From the NCBI RefSeq assembly GCF_029813835.1, contig NZ_JARVKV010000007.1:62001-126000 (forward strand): a DNA stretch of 64,000 bases, written 5' to 3'. Under the pieces are notes generated by a model. That model saw nothing but the letters and a program-made list of their open reading frames with translations. It was not told the origin of the DNA and did no database searches. The stretch comes from Streptomyces sp. DH37. Its GTDB lineage: Bacteria; Actinomycetota; Actinomycetes; Streptomycetales; Streptomycetaceae. A program made the position numbers and the translations under genes. This document shows, in pieces, positions 43,710 through 51,607 of the stretch (position 1 is its first letter; each line of letters begins with the position of its first letter).

Positions 43710-44242
43710 ACCGCGCCCGCCGCCGCCCGTCCACCGGCCCGATGACCCTTTCGGGTGAGCGCCGGGCCTCCCCGGCCTTCCCCGGCGGGAGCGCCGCCAC
43801 CGTGCGCACGGGGCGGACGGCGCCCCTACCGTGGAGGGCCGAGGGTCAAGCCGGTGCCGGACGGGGACCACGGAGAGATCGTCATGTGGCTGCCGGAGCG
43901 CTGTACGGCACAGCGCCCCGAACTGCGCATCTCCATCCCGAGCCGGGGCTCGTCGTCGGGGAGTGCGGCAGCGGCCGGGCCCGCCCCGACGGGGTGCCGG
44001 CCCCGAAGCGGTACTTCGCCGGGCGCGGCGAGTGGTCGGACCCGAGCGGCGTGCCGATGGTCGTCGAGGTCGCCTCCACCCGGTCCGGCGGGGGATCGTC
44101 CCGGAGGCCGGTGGGCCGAAGGAACCGATGGCCTGACCGGCCGCGCGGCACGTGCCGCCGCCGTACGCGCACCGGACCGGCGTCCCCGCCCGGAAGCGGA
44201 TCGCCGCGGATAATGCCGGTACGCGACGGAAGGAATACCGCC
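43710..44242 (+). other. 533-bp stretch without an intact gene
   Basis: Contains the Uma2-like remnant described separately at about 43850-44100 and otherwise no reading frame with family features. It ends with the ribosome site of the cupin gene (GAAGGAATA at 44228-44236). Confidence 0.5.
43850..44100 (+). pseudogene. Decayed Uma2-family endonuclease (DUF820) fragment
   Basis: In one frame (43860-43930) the translation DGDHGEIVMWLPER resembles the start of a Uma2 domain. A +1-type shift near 43930 is needed to enter the next frame, which reads HPEPGLVVGE then PAPKRYFAGRGEWSDPSGVPMVVEVAS, the conserved F-x-G-x-x-E-W-x-D-P-S-G-V-x-M-V-V-E-V core of Streptomyces Uma2 proteins. The catalytic tail after VEV (SxxxxxRDRxxKP) is missing. 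The gene is therefore broken by a frameshift and lost its C-terminus. Identification rests on motif recall. Confidence 0.5.
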
Positions 44243-44701
44243 ATGAGCTCCGAGGCGTTCAGGGACCACGGGCCGCGCCCCCACGCACTGGACATCGAGC
44301 AGGCGACCCTGACCAACGACCGCTTCCGCACCACCTTGTGGACCGGTACCAACCTCCAGCTGACGGTGATGAGCGTCGAGCCGGGCGGCGAGATCGGGCT
44401 GGAGATGCACATCGACCGCGACCAGTTCCTGCGGGTGGAGGCCGGGCGGGCGCGGGTGCTGATGGGGCCGGAGGAGGACCGGATGTCCTTCGACCGCGAG
44501 GTCGTCGACGACTGGGTCGTCCTCGTCCCGGCCGGGACCTGGCACAACGTGGTCAACACCGGCGACGAGCCGCTGAAGCTGTACTCCCTCTACGCCCCGC
44601 CCGAGCACGCCCACGGCACCGTGCACCGCACCAGGGCCGAATCGGACGCCGCGGAGGAGGCGGAGCGGTCCGAGGGGCCCGGCGAGTACGCGGGGGAGTG
44701 A
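44243..44701 (+). CDS. Cupin-domain protein
   Basis: 152 aa from ATG at 44243 (GAAGGAATACC upstream). Single beta-barrel cupin: motif 1 LEMHIDRDQFLRVEAGRARV (His, Asp and Glu positions of the metal site) and motif 2 PAGTWHNVVNTGDEPLKLYSLYAPP (His). A metal-binding domain of the kind used in sugar-nucleotide, regulatory or oxygenase roles; substrate not predictable. The tail is acidic (ESDAAEEAERSEGPG). Similar proteins are annotated as mannose-6-phosphate isomerase-like. Confidence 0.85.
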   Translation: MSSEAFRDHGPRPHALDIEQATLTNDRFRTTLWTGTNLQLTVMSVEPGGEIGLEMHIDRDQFLRVEAGRARVLMGPEEDRMSFDREVVDDWVVLVPAGTWHNVVNTGDEPLKLYSLYAPPEHAHGTVHRTRAESDAAEEAERSEGPGEYAGE

Positions 44702-44805
44702 CCGAAGGACGCCCTTGGCCGGTGTGACGGTGCGTGTCATGCTCGCGGCACAGCGAGGTCGGGCGGTCGCCGGGGCGTCCGGGCGCGAGGGCGGGGAGGC
44801 GCGGC

Positions 44806-45543
44806 ATGGTGGCCGTTCGCGGGGTGCTGTTCGACGTCGACGACACGCTGTTCGACTACTCGGGCTCGGACGAGGCCGGACTGCTGGCCCACCTCGCCGC
44901 CGGGGGTCTGCTGGAGCGCTTCGCAGAGCCCTCCGCCGCGGTCGCGCTCTGGCGGGAGATCACCCGGGCCGAGTACGCCCGCTACACCGCGGGCGAGATC
45001 ACCTTCGCCGAACACCGCCGCGCCCGGGTGCGCCGGTTCCTGGCCCGCGTCGGGCGGCCGGGGGCGGACGGCATGTCCGACGAGGAGGCCGGCGCCTGGT
45101 TCGCCGGGTACACGGCCCACCGGGACGCCGCCCGCAGGGCCGTGGACGGCGCCTCGGCCGTCCTGGCCGGGTTCGCGCCCCGCTACCGCCTCGGCGTCGT
45201 CTCCAACTCCTCCCTGCCGCACCAGCGCGAGAAGCTGGCGGCCCTCGGCCTGCTGGCGTACTTCGGGGACGCGCTGGTCTGCTCGGAGGAGCACGGGGAG
45301 GCCAAGCCCGCGCCGGGCATCTTCCTGGCGGGCTGCGCCCTGCTGGGCCTCGAGCCGCACGAGGTGGCCTACGTCGGCAACGACCACGCCGTCGACGCGG
45401 TGGGCGCCCGCGACGCGGGCCTGCGCGCGTACTGGCTGGACCGCGGGGACACCGGCTGGGGAGGCACGCGGGAGGGGGCTCCCGCCGACGGGGTCCGCGT
45501 CATCCGCTCCCTGGAGGAACTGCCCGCCGCCCTCGCCGGGTGA
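44806..45543 (+). CDS. HAD-IA family hydrolase
   Basis: 245 aa from ATG at 44806. Motif I LFDVDDTLFDYSG, motif II VVSNSS, motif III Lys in GEAKPAPGIF, motif IV VAYVGNDHAVDAVGA. This resembles the YjjG/haloacid-dehalogenase-type nucleotidase or pyrophosphatase group with an alpha-helical cap. GGGGAGGCGCGGC provides the ribosome site. Monocistronic; followed by a repeat-rich spacer. Confidence 0.88.
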   Translation: MVAVRGVLFDVDDTLFDYSGSDEAGLLAHLAAGGLLERFAEPSAAVALWREITRAEYARYTAGEITFAEHRRARVRRFLARVGRPGADGMSDEEAGAWFAGYTAHRDAARRAVDGASAVLAGFAPRYRLGVVSNSSLPHQREKLAALGLLAYFGDALVCSEEHGEAKPAPGIFLAGCALLGLEPHEVAYVGNDHAVDAVGARDAGLRAYWLDRGDTGWGGTREGAPADGVRVIRSLEELPAALAG

Positions 45544-45562
45544 GGCGCGGGGGCGGGCGGCC

Positions 45563-45642
45563 CGTCCGAAGCGGCGTCCGAAGCGGCGTCCGGAGCTGCG
45601 TTCAGGGTTGCGTTCAGGGGGCGTCCGAAGCGGCGTTCAGGG
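45563..45642. repeat. Mixed short direct repeats between convergent genes
   Basis: CGTCCGAAGCGG occurs at 45563-45574, 45575-45586 and 45622-45633 (plus a variant at 45587), and GCGTTCAGGG at 45598-45607, 45610-45619 and 45633-45642. The array fills the spacer between the HAD and lactate-oxidase genes and runs into the stop of the latter. Confidence 0.75.
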
Positions 45643-46860
45643 CTGCCGCCGCAGCACCTCCGGCGACAGCTCCGCCGGGGAGCGGTGCCCCGACAGCCCC
45701 AGCGTCAGGTCCAGGTCGGCGAGCAGGCTCCGCAGCACGTGCCGCACGCCCTCCTCGCCGCCGTGCGCCAGGCCGTACGCGAACGGGCGGCCGACCAGCA
45801 CCGCCCGCGCGCCCAGCGCCAGCGCCTTGACCACGTCCGCGCCGGTGCGCACCCCCGAGTCGAACAGCACCTCGATCTCGTCGCCCACCGCCTCGGCGAT
45901 CTCCGGCAGCATGTCCAGGGAGGCCACCGCGCCGTCCACCTGGCGACCGCCGTGGTTGGACACCACGATGCCGTCCATGCCCGCCGCCACCGCGCGCCGG
46001 GCGTCGTCCGGGTGCTGGATGCCCTTGAGGACCACGGGGCCGTCCCAGTGCTCGCGCAGGAACGGCAGCCGGTCCCAGGACCTGTCGGTGCCGGTGAACA
46101 TCGGCACCCAGCGCAGCACCGCCGAGATCGGGTCCTCCTCCGGGGACTTCTCCAGCCCCGCGCGGAAGGCCGGGTCGGAGAAGGGGATCGCCGTGCCGAC
46201 GCCCCGGATGAACGGCAGGTAGGACAGGTCCAGGTCGTGCGGGCGCCAGGCCAGGGTCCAGGTGTCGAGGGTGACCACCAGCGTGGTGAAGCCCGCCGCC
46301 CTGGCCCGCTCCAGGATGCTGACGCAGACGTCGTCCTCGTTCGGCCAGTACAGCTGGTACCAGCGCGGTCCGTCGCCGCTCGCCTCCGCCACCTCCTCGA
46401 GGGTGTGGGAGGAGGCGGTGGACAGCACCATGGGCACGCCCAGGGCGGACGCGGCCCGCGCGGTGGCCAGCTCGCCCTCCGGGTGGACGATCGACTGCAC
46501 GCCCACGGGCGCGAGCAGGACGGGGGCGGGCATCGCGGTGCCCAGCACGGTGGTGCGCAGGTCGCGCACGGTCGCGTCGCGCAGCATGCGCGGGACGATC
46601 CGCCACCGGCCGAACGCCTCCCGGTTGGCGCGGTCCGTCGCGCCGGACCCGGCCGCCCCGGCCACGTAGTGGAACGGGCCGTCCGCCAGCCGCTCGCGGG
46701 CCGAGGCCTCCAGGGCGGTGAGGTCGGTGGTGAACGGAGGGAGCTGCCCGCCCAGGCCGTTCAGGTAGATCTCGCTCTGGTACGCGCCGAAGTTCGCGCC
46801 CTGCGCCCCCTGCGCCCCCGGTATGCCGGCCGGTCCACCCGGTCCGCCCGTTCCGCTCAT
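45637..46860 (-). CDS. FMN-dependent alpha-hydroxy-acid oxidase (lactate 2-monooxygenase-like)
   Basis: 407 aa from ATG at 46860 (GGAAGGGAC directly before). FMN-barrel family signatures: VLLAPVGVQSIVHPEGELATARAA, MVLSTASSHTLEE, YQLYWPNED, VTLDTWTLAWRP, GPVVLKGIQHPDDARRAV (catalytic Lys region), VVSNHGGRQVDGA (catalytic His), VLFDSGVRTGADVVKALALGARAVLVGRP. Oxidises L-lactate or related hydroxy acids; the monooxygenase subgroup decarboxylates to acetate. Lies 20 bp after the PhzF gene, likely co-transcribed. Confidence 0.9.
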   Translation of the reverse strand: MSGTGGPGGPAGIPGAQGAQGANFGAYQSEIYLNGLGGQLPPFTTDLTALEASARERLADGPFHYVAGAAGSGATDRANREAFGRWRIVPRMLRDATVRDLRTTVLGTAMPAPVLLAPVGVQSIVHPEGELATARAASALGVPMVLSTASSHTLEEVAEASGDGPRWYQLYWPNEDDVCVSILERARAAGFTTLVVTLDTWTLAWRPHDLDLSYLPFIRGVGTAIPFSDPAFRAGLEKSPEEDPISAVLRWVPMFTGTDRSWDRLPFLREHWDGPVVLKGIQHPDDARRAVAAGMDGIVVSNHGGRQVDGAVASLDMLPEIAEAVGDEIEVLFDSGVRTGADVVKALALGARAVLVGRPFAYGLAHGGEEGVRHVLRSLLADLDLTLGLSGHRSPAELSPEVLRRQP

Positions 46861-46880
46861 GTCCCGTCCCTTCCCGCGGC

Positions 46881-47795
46881 TCACCCGATGCGGGCCGCCG
46901 CCCCCGACACCCGCACGCGCGGGTCGTCCGGGCGCAGCTCGACCTCCAGCAGTCCGGGCCGGCCCATGTCGTGCCCTTGGTGGAGGGTGAGGACCGCCGG
47001 CGCGGTGATCAGGCCCAGGGCGCGAAGATACCCGCCGAACGCCGCCGCGGCCGCCCCCGTGGCGGGATCCTCCACCACGCCCCCGACCGGGAACGGGTCG
47101 CGGACGTGGAAGACCGTCCCCGGCACGGTCCCCGGCGCGGCCCGCGACTGCGGCTCCCGCCACACCAGTTGGAGGGTGGTCAGGTCCAGCCGGAGCATGA
47201 GCGCCTTCAGCCGCCCGAAGTCGTAGTCCAGCGCGGCCAGCCGCTCGCGGGTCGCGGCGGCGAGCACCAGGTGCCGGGCGCCGGCGAAGGCGATGCGGGC
47301 GGGCAGTTCCGGGTCCAGTTCGCCGGCGTGCCAGCCGAGCGCGGCCAGCGCCTCGGCCAGGTCCTCGCCGCCGATCTCCGCCACGTACGGCTCGACGCCG
47401 GTCAGCGTGGCGCGCAGCGCGCCGGCGCTCCCGGCGACCGTGACGGGGACGGTCCCGGCCGGGGTGGCGAACACCAGCTCCCCCGGCCCGTCCCGCTCGG
47501 CGAGCGCGACCGCCGCGGCCACCGTGGCGTGGCCGCAGAAGGGCACCTCGGCCTCCGGGCTGAAGTAGCGGACGGTGAAGCCGCGGCCCGGCGCGGCGTC
47601 CAGACCCGGGGGCGGGGGAGTGAGGAAGGCCGTCTCCGAGTAGCCGACCTCGGCGGCGACCGCGAGCATCCGCGCCTCGTCGAGGCCGCTCGCGTCGAGG
47701 ACGACTCCGGCCGGGTTGCCGCCGTCCGGGTCGGATGAGAAGGCGGTGTAGCGCAGTACGTCCGGGGTTGCGGCCCCCGTGCCCCTGGTGTCCAT
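46881..47795 (-). CDS. PhzF family isomerase/epimerase-like protein
   Basis: 304 aa. RYTAFSSDPDGGNPAGVVLDASGLDEARMLAVAAEVGYSETAFL contains the catalytic Glu (SETAF) and the family GNPAGVV; FCGHATVAAAVAL and DPATGAAAAAFGGYLRALG are the paired C-terminal motifs. PhzF proteins have a diaminopimelate-epimerase fold; most act on uncharacterised metabolites. The short gap to the hydroxy-acid oxidase suggests a shared transcript. Confidence 0.92.
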   Translation of the reverse strand: MDTRGTGAATPDVLRYTAFSSDPDGGNPAGVVLDASGLDEARMLAVAAEVGYSETAFLTPPPPGLDAAPGRGFTVRYFSPEAEVPFCGHATVAAAVALAERDGPGELVFATPAGTVPVTVAGSAGALRATLTGVEPYVAEIGGEDLAEALAALGWHAGELDPELPARIAFAGARHLVLAAATRERLAALDYDFGRLKALMLRLDLTTLQLVWREPQSRAAPGTVPGTVFHVRDPFPVGGVVEDPATGAAAAAFGGYLRALGLITAPAVLTLHQGHDMGRPGLLEVELRPDDPRVRVSGAAARIG

Positions 47796-47967
47796 GACCG
47801 GCCAACCCCGCCCCGCCCGCCCCCTATTCCGCGCCGCGGCCGTCCCGCCGCCGCACGGGCGGCGCGGCCCGCCGCGCGGCCCGCGTCACCCGCCCGCCAC
47901 AGAACCGTCGTGTACGCGCCAACGTGTCGCCGCCGTGCCGCCGCCCCGCCCCGCTGCAATCGCGTGC

Positions 47968-49599
47968 ATGACGCACTCACCGAGCGCCACCGCCGAACTG
48001 AGAGCCGCCGCACGCCACCTGGGCCGCCGCCGGTTCCTGACCGTCACCGGGGCAGCCGCCGCGCTGGCCCTCGGCACGAACCTGCCGTCCACCGCCCACG
48101 CCGCCCCCTCCCTCGACCCGAACCGGATCACCGAGGACCCCTTCACCCTGGGCGTCGCCTCCGGCGACCCGCGCCACGACTCCGTGGTGCTGTGGACCCG
48201 CCTGGCCCCCCGGCCGTACGAGCAGGACAGCGGACTGCCCGCCGAGCGCGTCACCGTCCGGTGGGAGGTCGCCCGCGACGAGCGCTTCCGCCAGGTGGTC
48301 GCGCGCGGCGGCGTCACCGCGCACCCGGAGTTCCACCACGCCGTGCACGTCGAGGTCCCCGGCCTCGCCCCCGGCCGCGACTACCACTACCGCTTCCGCG
48401 CCGGCCGCTGGATCAGCCCGGCCGGCCGCACCCGCACGGCCCCCGCGCCCGGCGCGACGCCCGCCTCGCTGCGCTTCGCGCTCGCCTCCTGCCAGGCCTA
48501 CCACGACGGCTACTACACCGCGTTCGGCCACCTCGCCCGCGAGGAGGACGTCGACGCCGTCCTCCACCTGGGCGACTACCTCTACGAGTACGCCGTCGAC
48601 GCCGCGGGCGGCCACCGCAGGTACGCCGACCGCACGCTGCCGGACCTGTTCGCCCGCGAGACCGTGACGCTGGAGGACTACCGGCTGCGGTACGCCCTCT
48701 ACAAGTCCGACCCCGACCTCGCCGCGGCCCACGCCGCCCACCCGTGGATCGTCACCTGGGACGACCACGAGACGGAGAACAACTACGCCAACGGCGTACC
48801 GGAGAACGGCGTGCCGCCGGAGGAGTTCCTGATCCGGCGCGCCGCCGCCTACCGCGCGTACTACGAGAACATGCCGCTGCGCCGCCCCCAGCGCCCCCAG
48901 GGCCCCGACCTCCAGCTCTACCGGCGGCTGCACTACGGGCGCCTGGCGCAGTTCGACGTGCTCGACACCCGCCAGTACCGCGACAACCAGGCCAACGGCG
49001 ACGGGTGGAAGGTGCCCACGCCCGAGTCCGAGGACCCCTCGCGCACCATGCTCGGCGCCACGCAGGAGCGCTGGCTGGCCGACGGCTGGCGCCGGTCGAG
49101 GGCGCTGTGGAACGTGGTGCCGCAGCAGGTCGTCTTCTCCCGCCGCCGCAACCGCGTCGAGGGCCCCTGGCCGGTCTCCATGGACGCCTGGGACGGCTAC
49201 CCCGGCGCCCGCGAGCGCTTCCTGGCGGGCGCGGAGTCGGCGGGCGTGGACAACCTCGTCGTCCTCACCGGCGACGTCCACGTCCACTACGGGTTCGACA
49301 TCAAGCGCGACGCCGACGACCCCGGCTCCCGCACCGCCGGGGTCGAGGTCGTCACCTCCTCCATCACCAGCGGCCGGGACGGCGCGGCCAAGCCCGCCAA
49401 CTGGCAGACGCTGATGACCGCCAACCCGCACATGAGGTACTACAACGGGCAGCGCGGCTACGTCCTGCTCGGCCTGGACCGCGAGAAGCTGCGCGCCGAC
49501 TACCGGACGGTGCCGGCCGTGACCACCCCCGGCGCGCCGATCACCACCGCGGCGTCCTTCGTCTCGCCCGCCGGGGAGCCGGGGCTGCTGCCGGCCTGA
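47968..49599 (+). CDS. phoD: Secreted alkaline phosphatase D (PhoD), Tat-exported
   Basis: 543 aa from ATG at 47968. Twin-arginine motif GRRRFLTVTGAAAAL, with cleavage near AHA-APSL (about residue 47). PhoD domain: FTLGVASGDPRHDSVVLWTRL, LHLGDYLYEY, VTWDDHETENNYAN, VVLTGDVHVHYGFD. Ca/Fe-dependent phosphodiesterase/phosphatase, secreted folded; PhoP control is known in Streptomyces but no PHO box was confirmed here. Distinct from the cytoplasmic paralogue at 2.9-4.6 kb. Divergent from PhzF. Confidence 0.92.
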   Translation: MTHSPSATAELRAAARHLGRRRFLTVTGAAAALALGTNLPSTAHAAPSLDPNRITEDPFTLGVASGDPRHDSVVLWTRLAPRPYEQDSGLPAERVTVRWEVARDERFRQVVARGGVTAHPEFHHAVHVEVPGLAPGRDYHYRFRAGRWISPAGRTRTAPAPGATPASLRFALASCQAYHDGYYTAFGHLAREEDVDAVLHLGDYLYEYAVDAAGGHRRYADRTLPDLFARETVTLEDYRLRYALYKSDPDLAAAHAAHPWIVTWDDHETENNYANGVPENGVPPEEFLIRRAAAYRAYYENMPLRRPQRPQGPDLQLYRRLHYGRLAQFDVLDTRQYRDNQANGDGWKVPTPESEDPSRTMLGATQERWLADGWRRSRALWNVVPQQVVFSRRRNRVEGPWPVSMDAWDGYPGARERFLAGAESAGVDNLVVLTGDVHVHYGFDIKRDADDPGSRTAGVEVVTSSITSGRDGAAKPANWQTLMTANPHMRYYNGQRGYVLLGLDREKLRADYRTVPAVTTPGAPITTAASFVSPAGEPGLLPA

Positions 49600-49607
49600 C
49601 GCCGGGT

Positions 49608-49673
49608 CGGACGCGGGCCTGACCCCGACCGGACGCGGGCCTGACCCCGACCGGACGCGGGCCCGGTCCCGGC
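49608..49673. repeat. 22-bp tandem repeat, about three copies
   Basis: CGGACGCGGGCCTGACCCCGAC repeats exactly at 49608-49629 and 49630-49651, and degenerately at 49652-49673. It starts 8 bp past the phoD stop codon. Confidence 0.8.
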
Positions 49674-49795
49674 CGGACGCCCGAGCCCGCCGCCACGGCT
49701 TGGCCGGGTTTGTCCGGGTACTGAACAAAGGGGGTGTGCCGGGGTCGGAAAACCTGGGATGATTGGACGGTTTCCGTCGAATCCTGGAGAGGTGC

Positions 49796-51121
49796 ATGAC
49801 CGACCCCGGCCCGTCCCCGGCCGCCGCCGAATCCGAGATACCCCAGCAGCTCCCCACGCCCCCGTCCCCCGAGCGGGAACGGGTCCCGCAGCCGCCCCCG
49901 CCCACCGGCCGCGCCCGTGCCGGACTGCTGATCACCCTCATCCTCGGCAGCCTCACCGCCCTCCCGGCGCTGTCGATGGACATGTACCTCCCGGCGCTGC
50001 CCGACGTCGGCGCCGTCTACGGCAGCCCGGCCGCCCAGGTCCAGCTCACCCTCACCGCCTGCCTGCTGGGCCTGGCCGTCGGCCAGCTCGTCATCGGCCC
50101 GATGAGCGACCGGTTCGGCCGCCGCCGCCCGCTGCTGGTCGGCATGGCGGGCTACGTACTGGCCAGCGCCGCCTGCGCCCTCGCCCCCGGCATCCAGTCC
50201 CTCACCGCCTTCCGCCTCGTCCAGGGAGTGGCCGGGGCGGCGGGCATCGTGATCGCCCGGGCGGTCGTCCGCGACCTGTTCGACGGGCTCGCCATGGCCC
50301 GCTTCTTCTCCACCCTGATGCTGATCTCCGGCGCCGCCCCGATCCTGGCGCCCGTGCTCGGCGGCCAGGTGCTGCGGTTCACCGACTGGCGCGGCGTCTT
50401 CCTCATCCTCGCGGGCTTCGGCCTCGTCCTCACCCTCGTCACCGCCTGGCGGCTGCCGGAGACCCTGCCGCCCGCGCGACGGCACAGCGGCGGCGTCACC
50501 GACGCCCTGCGCACCATGCGCGGCCTCTTCGCCGACCGGGCGTTCACCGGCTACCTGCTGGTGGGCAGCTTCGGCTTCGCGGCGCTGTTCGCGTACGTGT
50601 CCGCCTCGCCGTTCGTCATCCAGGAGATCTACGGCGCCTCGCCGCAGACGTTCAGCCTGCTGTTCATGGTCAACTCCATCGGGCTGGTGGCCACCGGCCA
50701 GATCAACGGCAAGCTCCTGGTCGGCCGGGTCTCCCTGGACCGCGTCATCGCCGTCGGCCTGGGCCTGATCCTGCTCTCGGCCGGCGCGCTGCTGCTGATG
50801 ACGACGGGGGTCTTCGGGGACGTGGGCCTGGTCCCCGTCTCCGCCGGGCTGTTCACGCTGATGTCCGCCATGGCGCTGGTGCTGCCCAACGCCAACTCCC
50901 AGGGTCTGATGCGCACTCCGCACGCGGCGGGCTCCGCCTCCGCCCTGCTGGGCACCTCCCAGTTCCTCGTCGGCGCGATCGCCTCCCCGCTGGTGGGCGT
51001 CGCGGGCGAGGACACCGCCGTGCCGATGGCGCTGGTGCAACTGGTGTGCGCCCTCGTCGCGATCGGGTGCTTCGCGGCGCTGTGCCGCCCGGGACGCGGC
51101 CGAAGGCGCGCGCGGGCGTGA
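49796..51121 (+). CDS. Bcr/CflA-type MFS multidrug transporter (DHA1)
   Basis: 441 aa from ATG at 49796 (GGAGAGGTGC). After a Pro-rich cytosolic tail come 12 hydrophobic helices: LILGSLTALPALSMDMYLPALPDV in TM1, the motif A loop IGPMSDRFGRRRPLLVG, and GAAPILAPVLGGQVL for motif C. The DMYLPALP element is the Bcr/CflA hallmark. It likely exports drugs such as bicyclomycin, sulfonamide or chloramphenicol types; substrate unproven. Confidence 0.92.
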   Translation: MTDPGPSPAAAESEIPQQLPTPPSPERERVPQPPPPTGRARAGLLITLILGSLTALPALSMDMYLPALPDVGAVYGSPAAQVQLTLTACLLGLAVGQLVIGPMSDRFGRRRPLLVGMAGYVLASAACALAPGIQSLTAFRLVQGVAGAAGIVIARAVVRDLFDGLAMARFFSTLMLISGAAPILAPVLGGQVLRFTDWRGVFLILAGFGLVLTLVTAWRLPETLPPARRHSGGVTDALRTMRGLFADRAFTGYLLVGSFGFAALFAYVSASPFVIQEIYGASPQTFSLLFMVNSIGLVATGQINGKLLVGRVSLDRVIAVGLGLILLSAGALLLMTTGVFGDVGLVPVSAGLFTLMSAMALVLPNANSQGLMRTPHAAGSASALLGTSQFLVGAIASPLVGVAGEDTAVPMALVQLVCALVAIGCFAALCRPGRGRRRARA

Positions 51122-51171
51122 GGGCGGTCCCGTCCGGCGGCTCGCCCTGCCCGCCCCGACGGGACGCCTCC

Positions 51172-51203
51172 GGCCCGGACGGCGTCCACAGGCCGTCCGG
51201 GCC
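51172..51203 (+). terminator. 12-bp perfect hairpin after the MFS gene
   Basis: GGCCCGGACGGC (51172-51183) pairs with GCCGTCCGGGCC (51192-51203), loop 8 nt, 50 bp past the stop codon. Confidence 0.78.
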
Positions 51204-51607
51204 TGCCGTGCGGGCCGGGTCCGGTGGTCGCGGATCGTGCGGTCACACCGCTCGCGGTGGGCCGGAAGCGCGCGCCGCGCCGCCGGGCGCCACAGGCGCG
51301 CTCCGGTTCCCGGCTCGGGAATCCGGAGTCCGGCGACGGCGAGATCGCGCCGCATGCCGCACCGACCGGGACGCCACGCGAGAGACTCCCTGGCGAACCC
51401 GGAACGTCCCGCGCACGGGCCTGAGCACCGAATTCCCGGCACCAGAGTGCTGCGGGCCCTAGGGGAAGCGCCTCCACGCACAGCACCACACCCTGGCCGG
51501 ATCCATGCGGTGACGGGGGGAAAACGAAGACATTCTTTGACGCATCGTCAATCTCCTTGCTGCAATTGCTTTTTGAACAATTCGGCCGAACGTGGGGAAG
51601 AGACGGC
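51204..51607 (+). other. 404-bp leader region of the DUF262 operon
   Basis: No gene. From about 51520 the DNA becomes markedly A/T-rich for this genome (GAAAACGAAGACATTCTTTGACG, GCAATTGCTTTTTGAACAATT), as expected for a promoter/operator zone or a transferred segment. A perfect dyad is listed separately. Confidence 0.55.
51537..51551. promoter_or_regulatory. Dyad TTGACG-CAT-CGTCAA, putative operator
   Basis: Perfect 6-bp arms with a 3-bp centre, 57 bp before the DUF262 start. The left arm is also a good -35 hexamer. A second small palindrome, GCAATTGC, follows at 51562-51569. Confidence 0.55.

Noticed and set aside
43710..44242. Intact DUF397 gene after the DUF5753 regulator
   Set aside because: Searched for the usual NGGNCVE and FTxxEW motifs in all frames; not found. 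Only the Uma2-like fragment is present.
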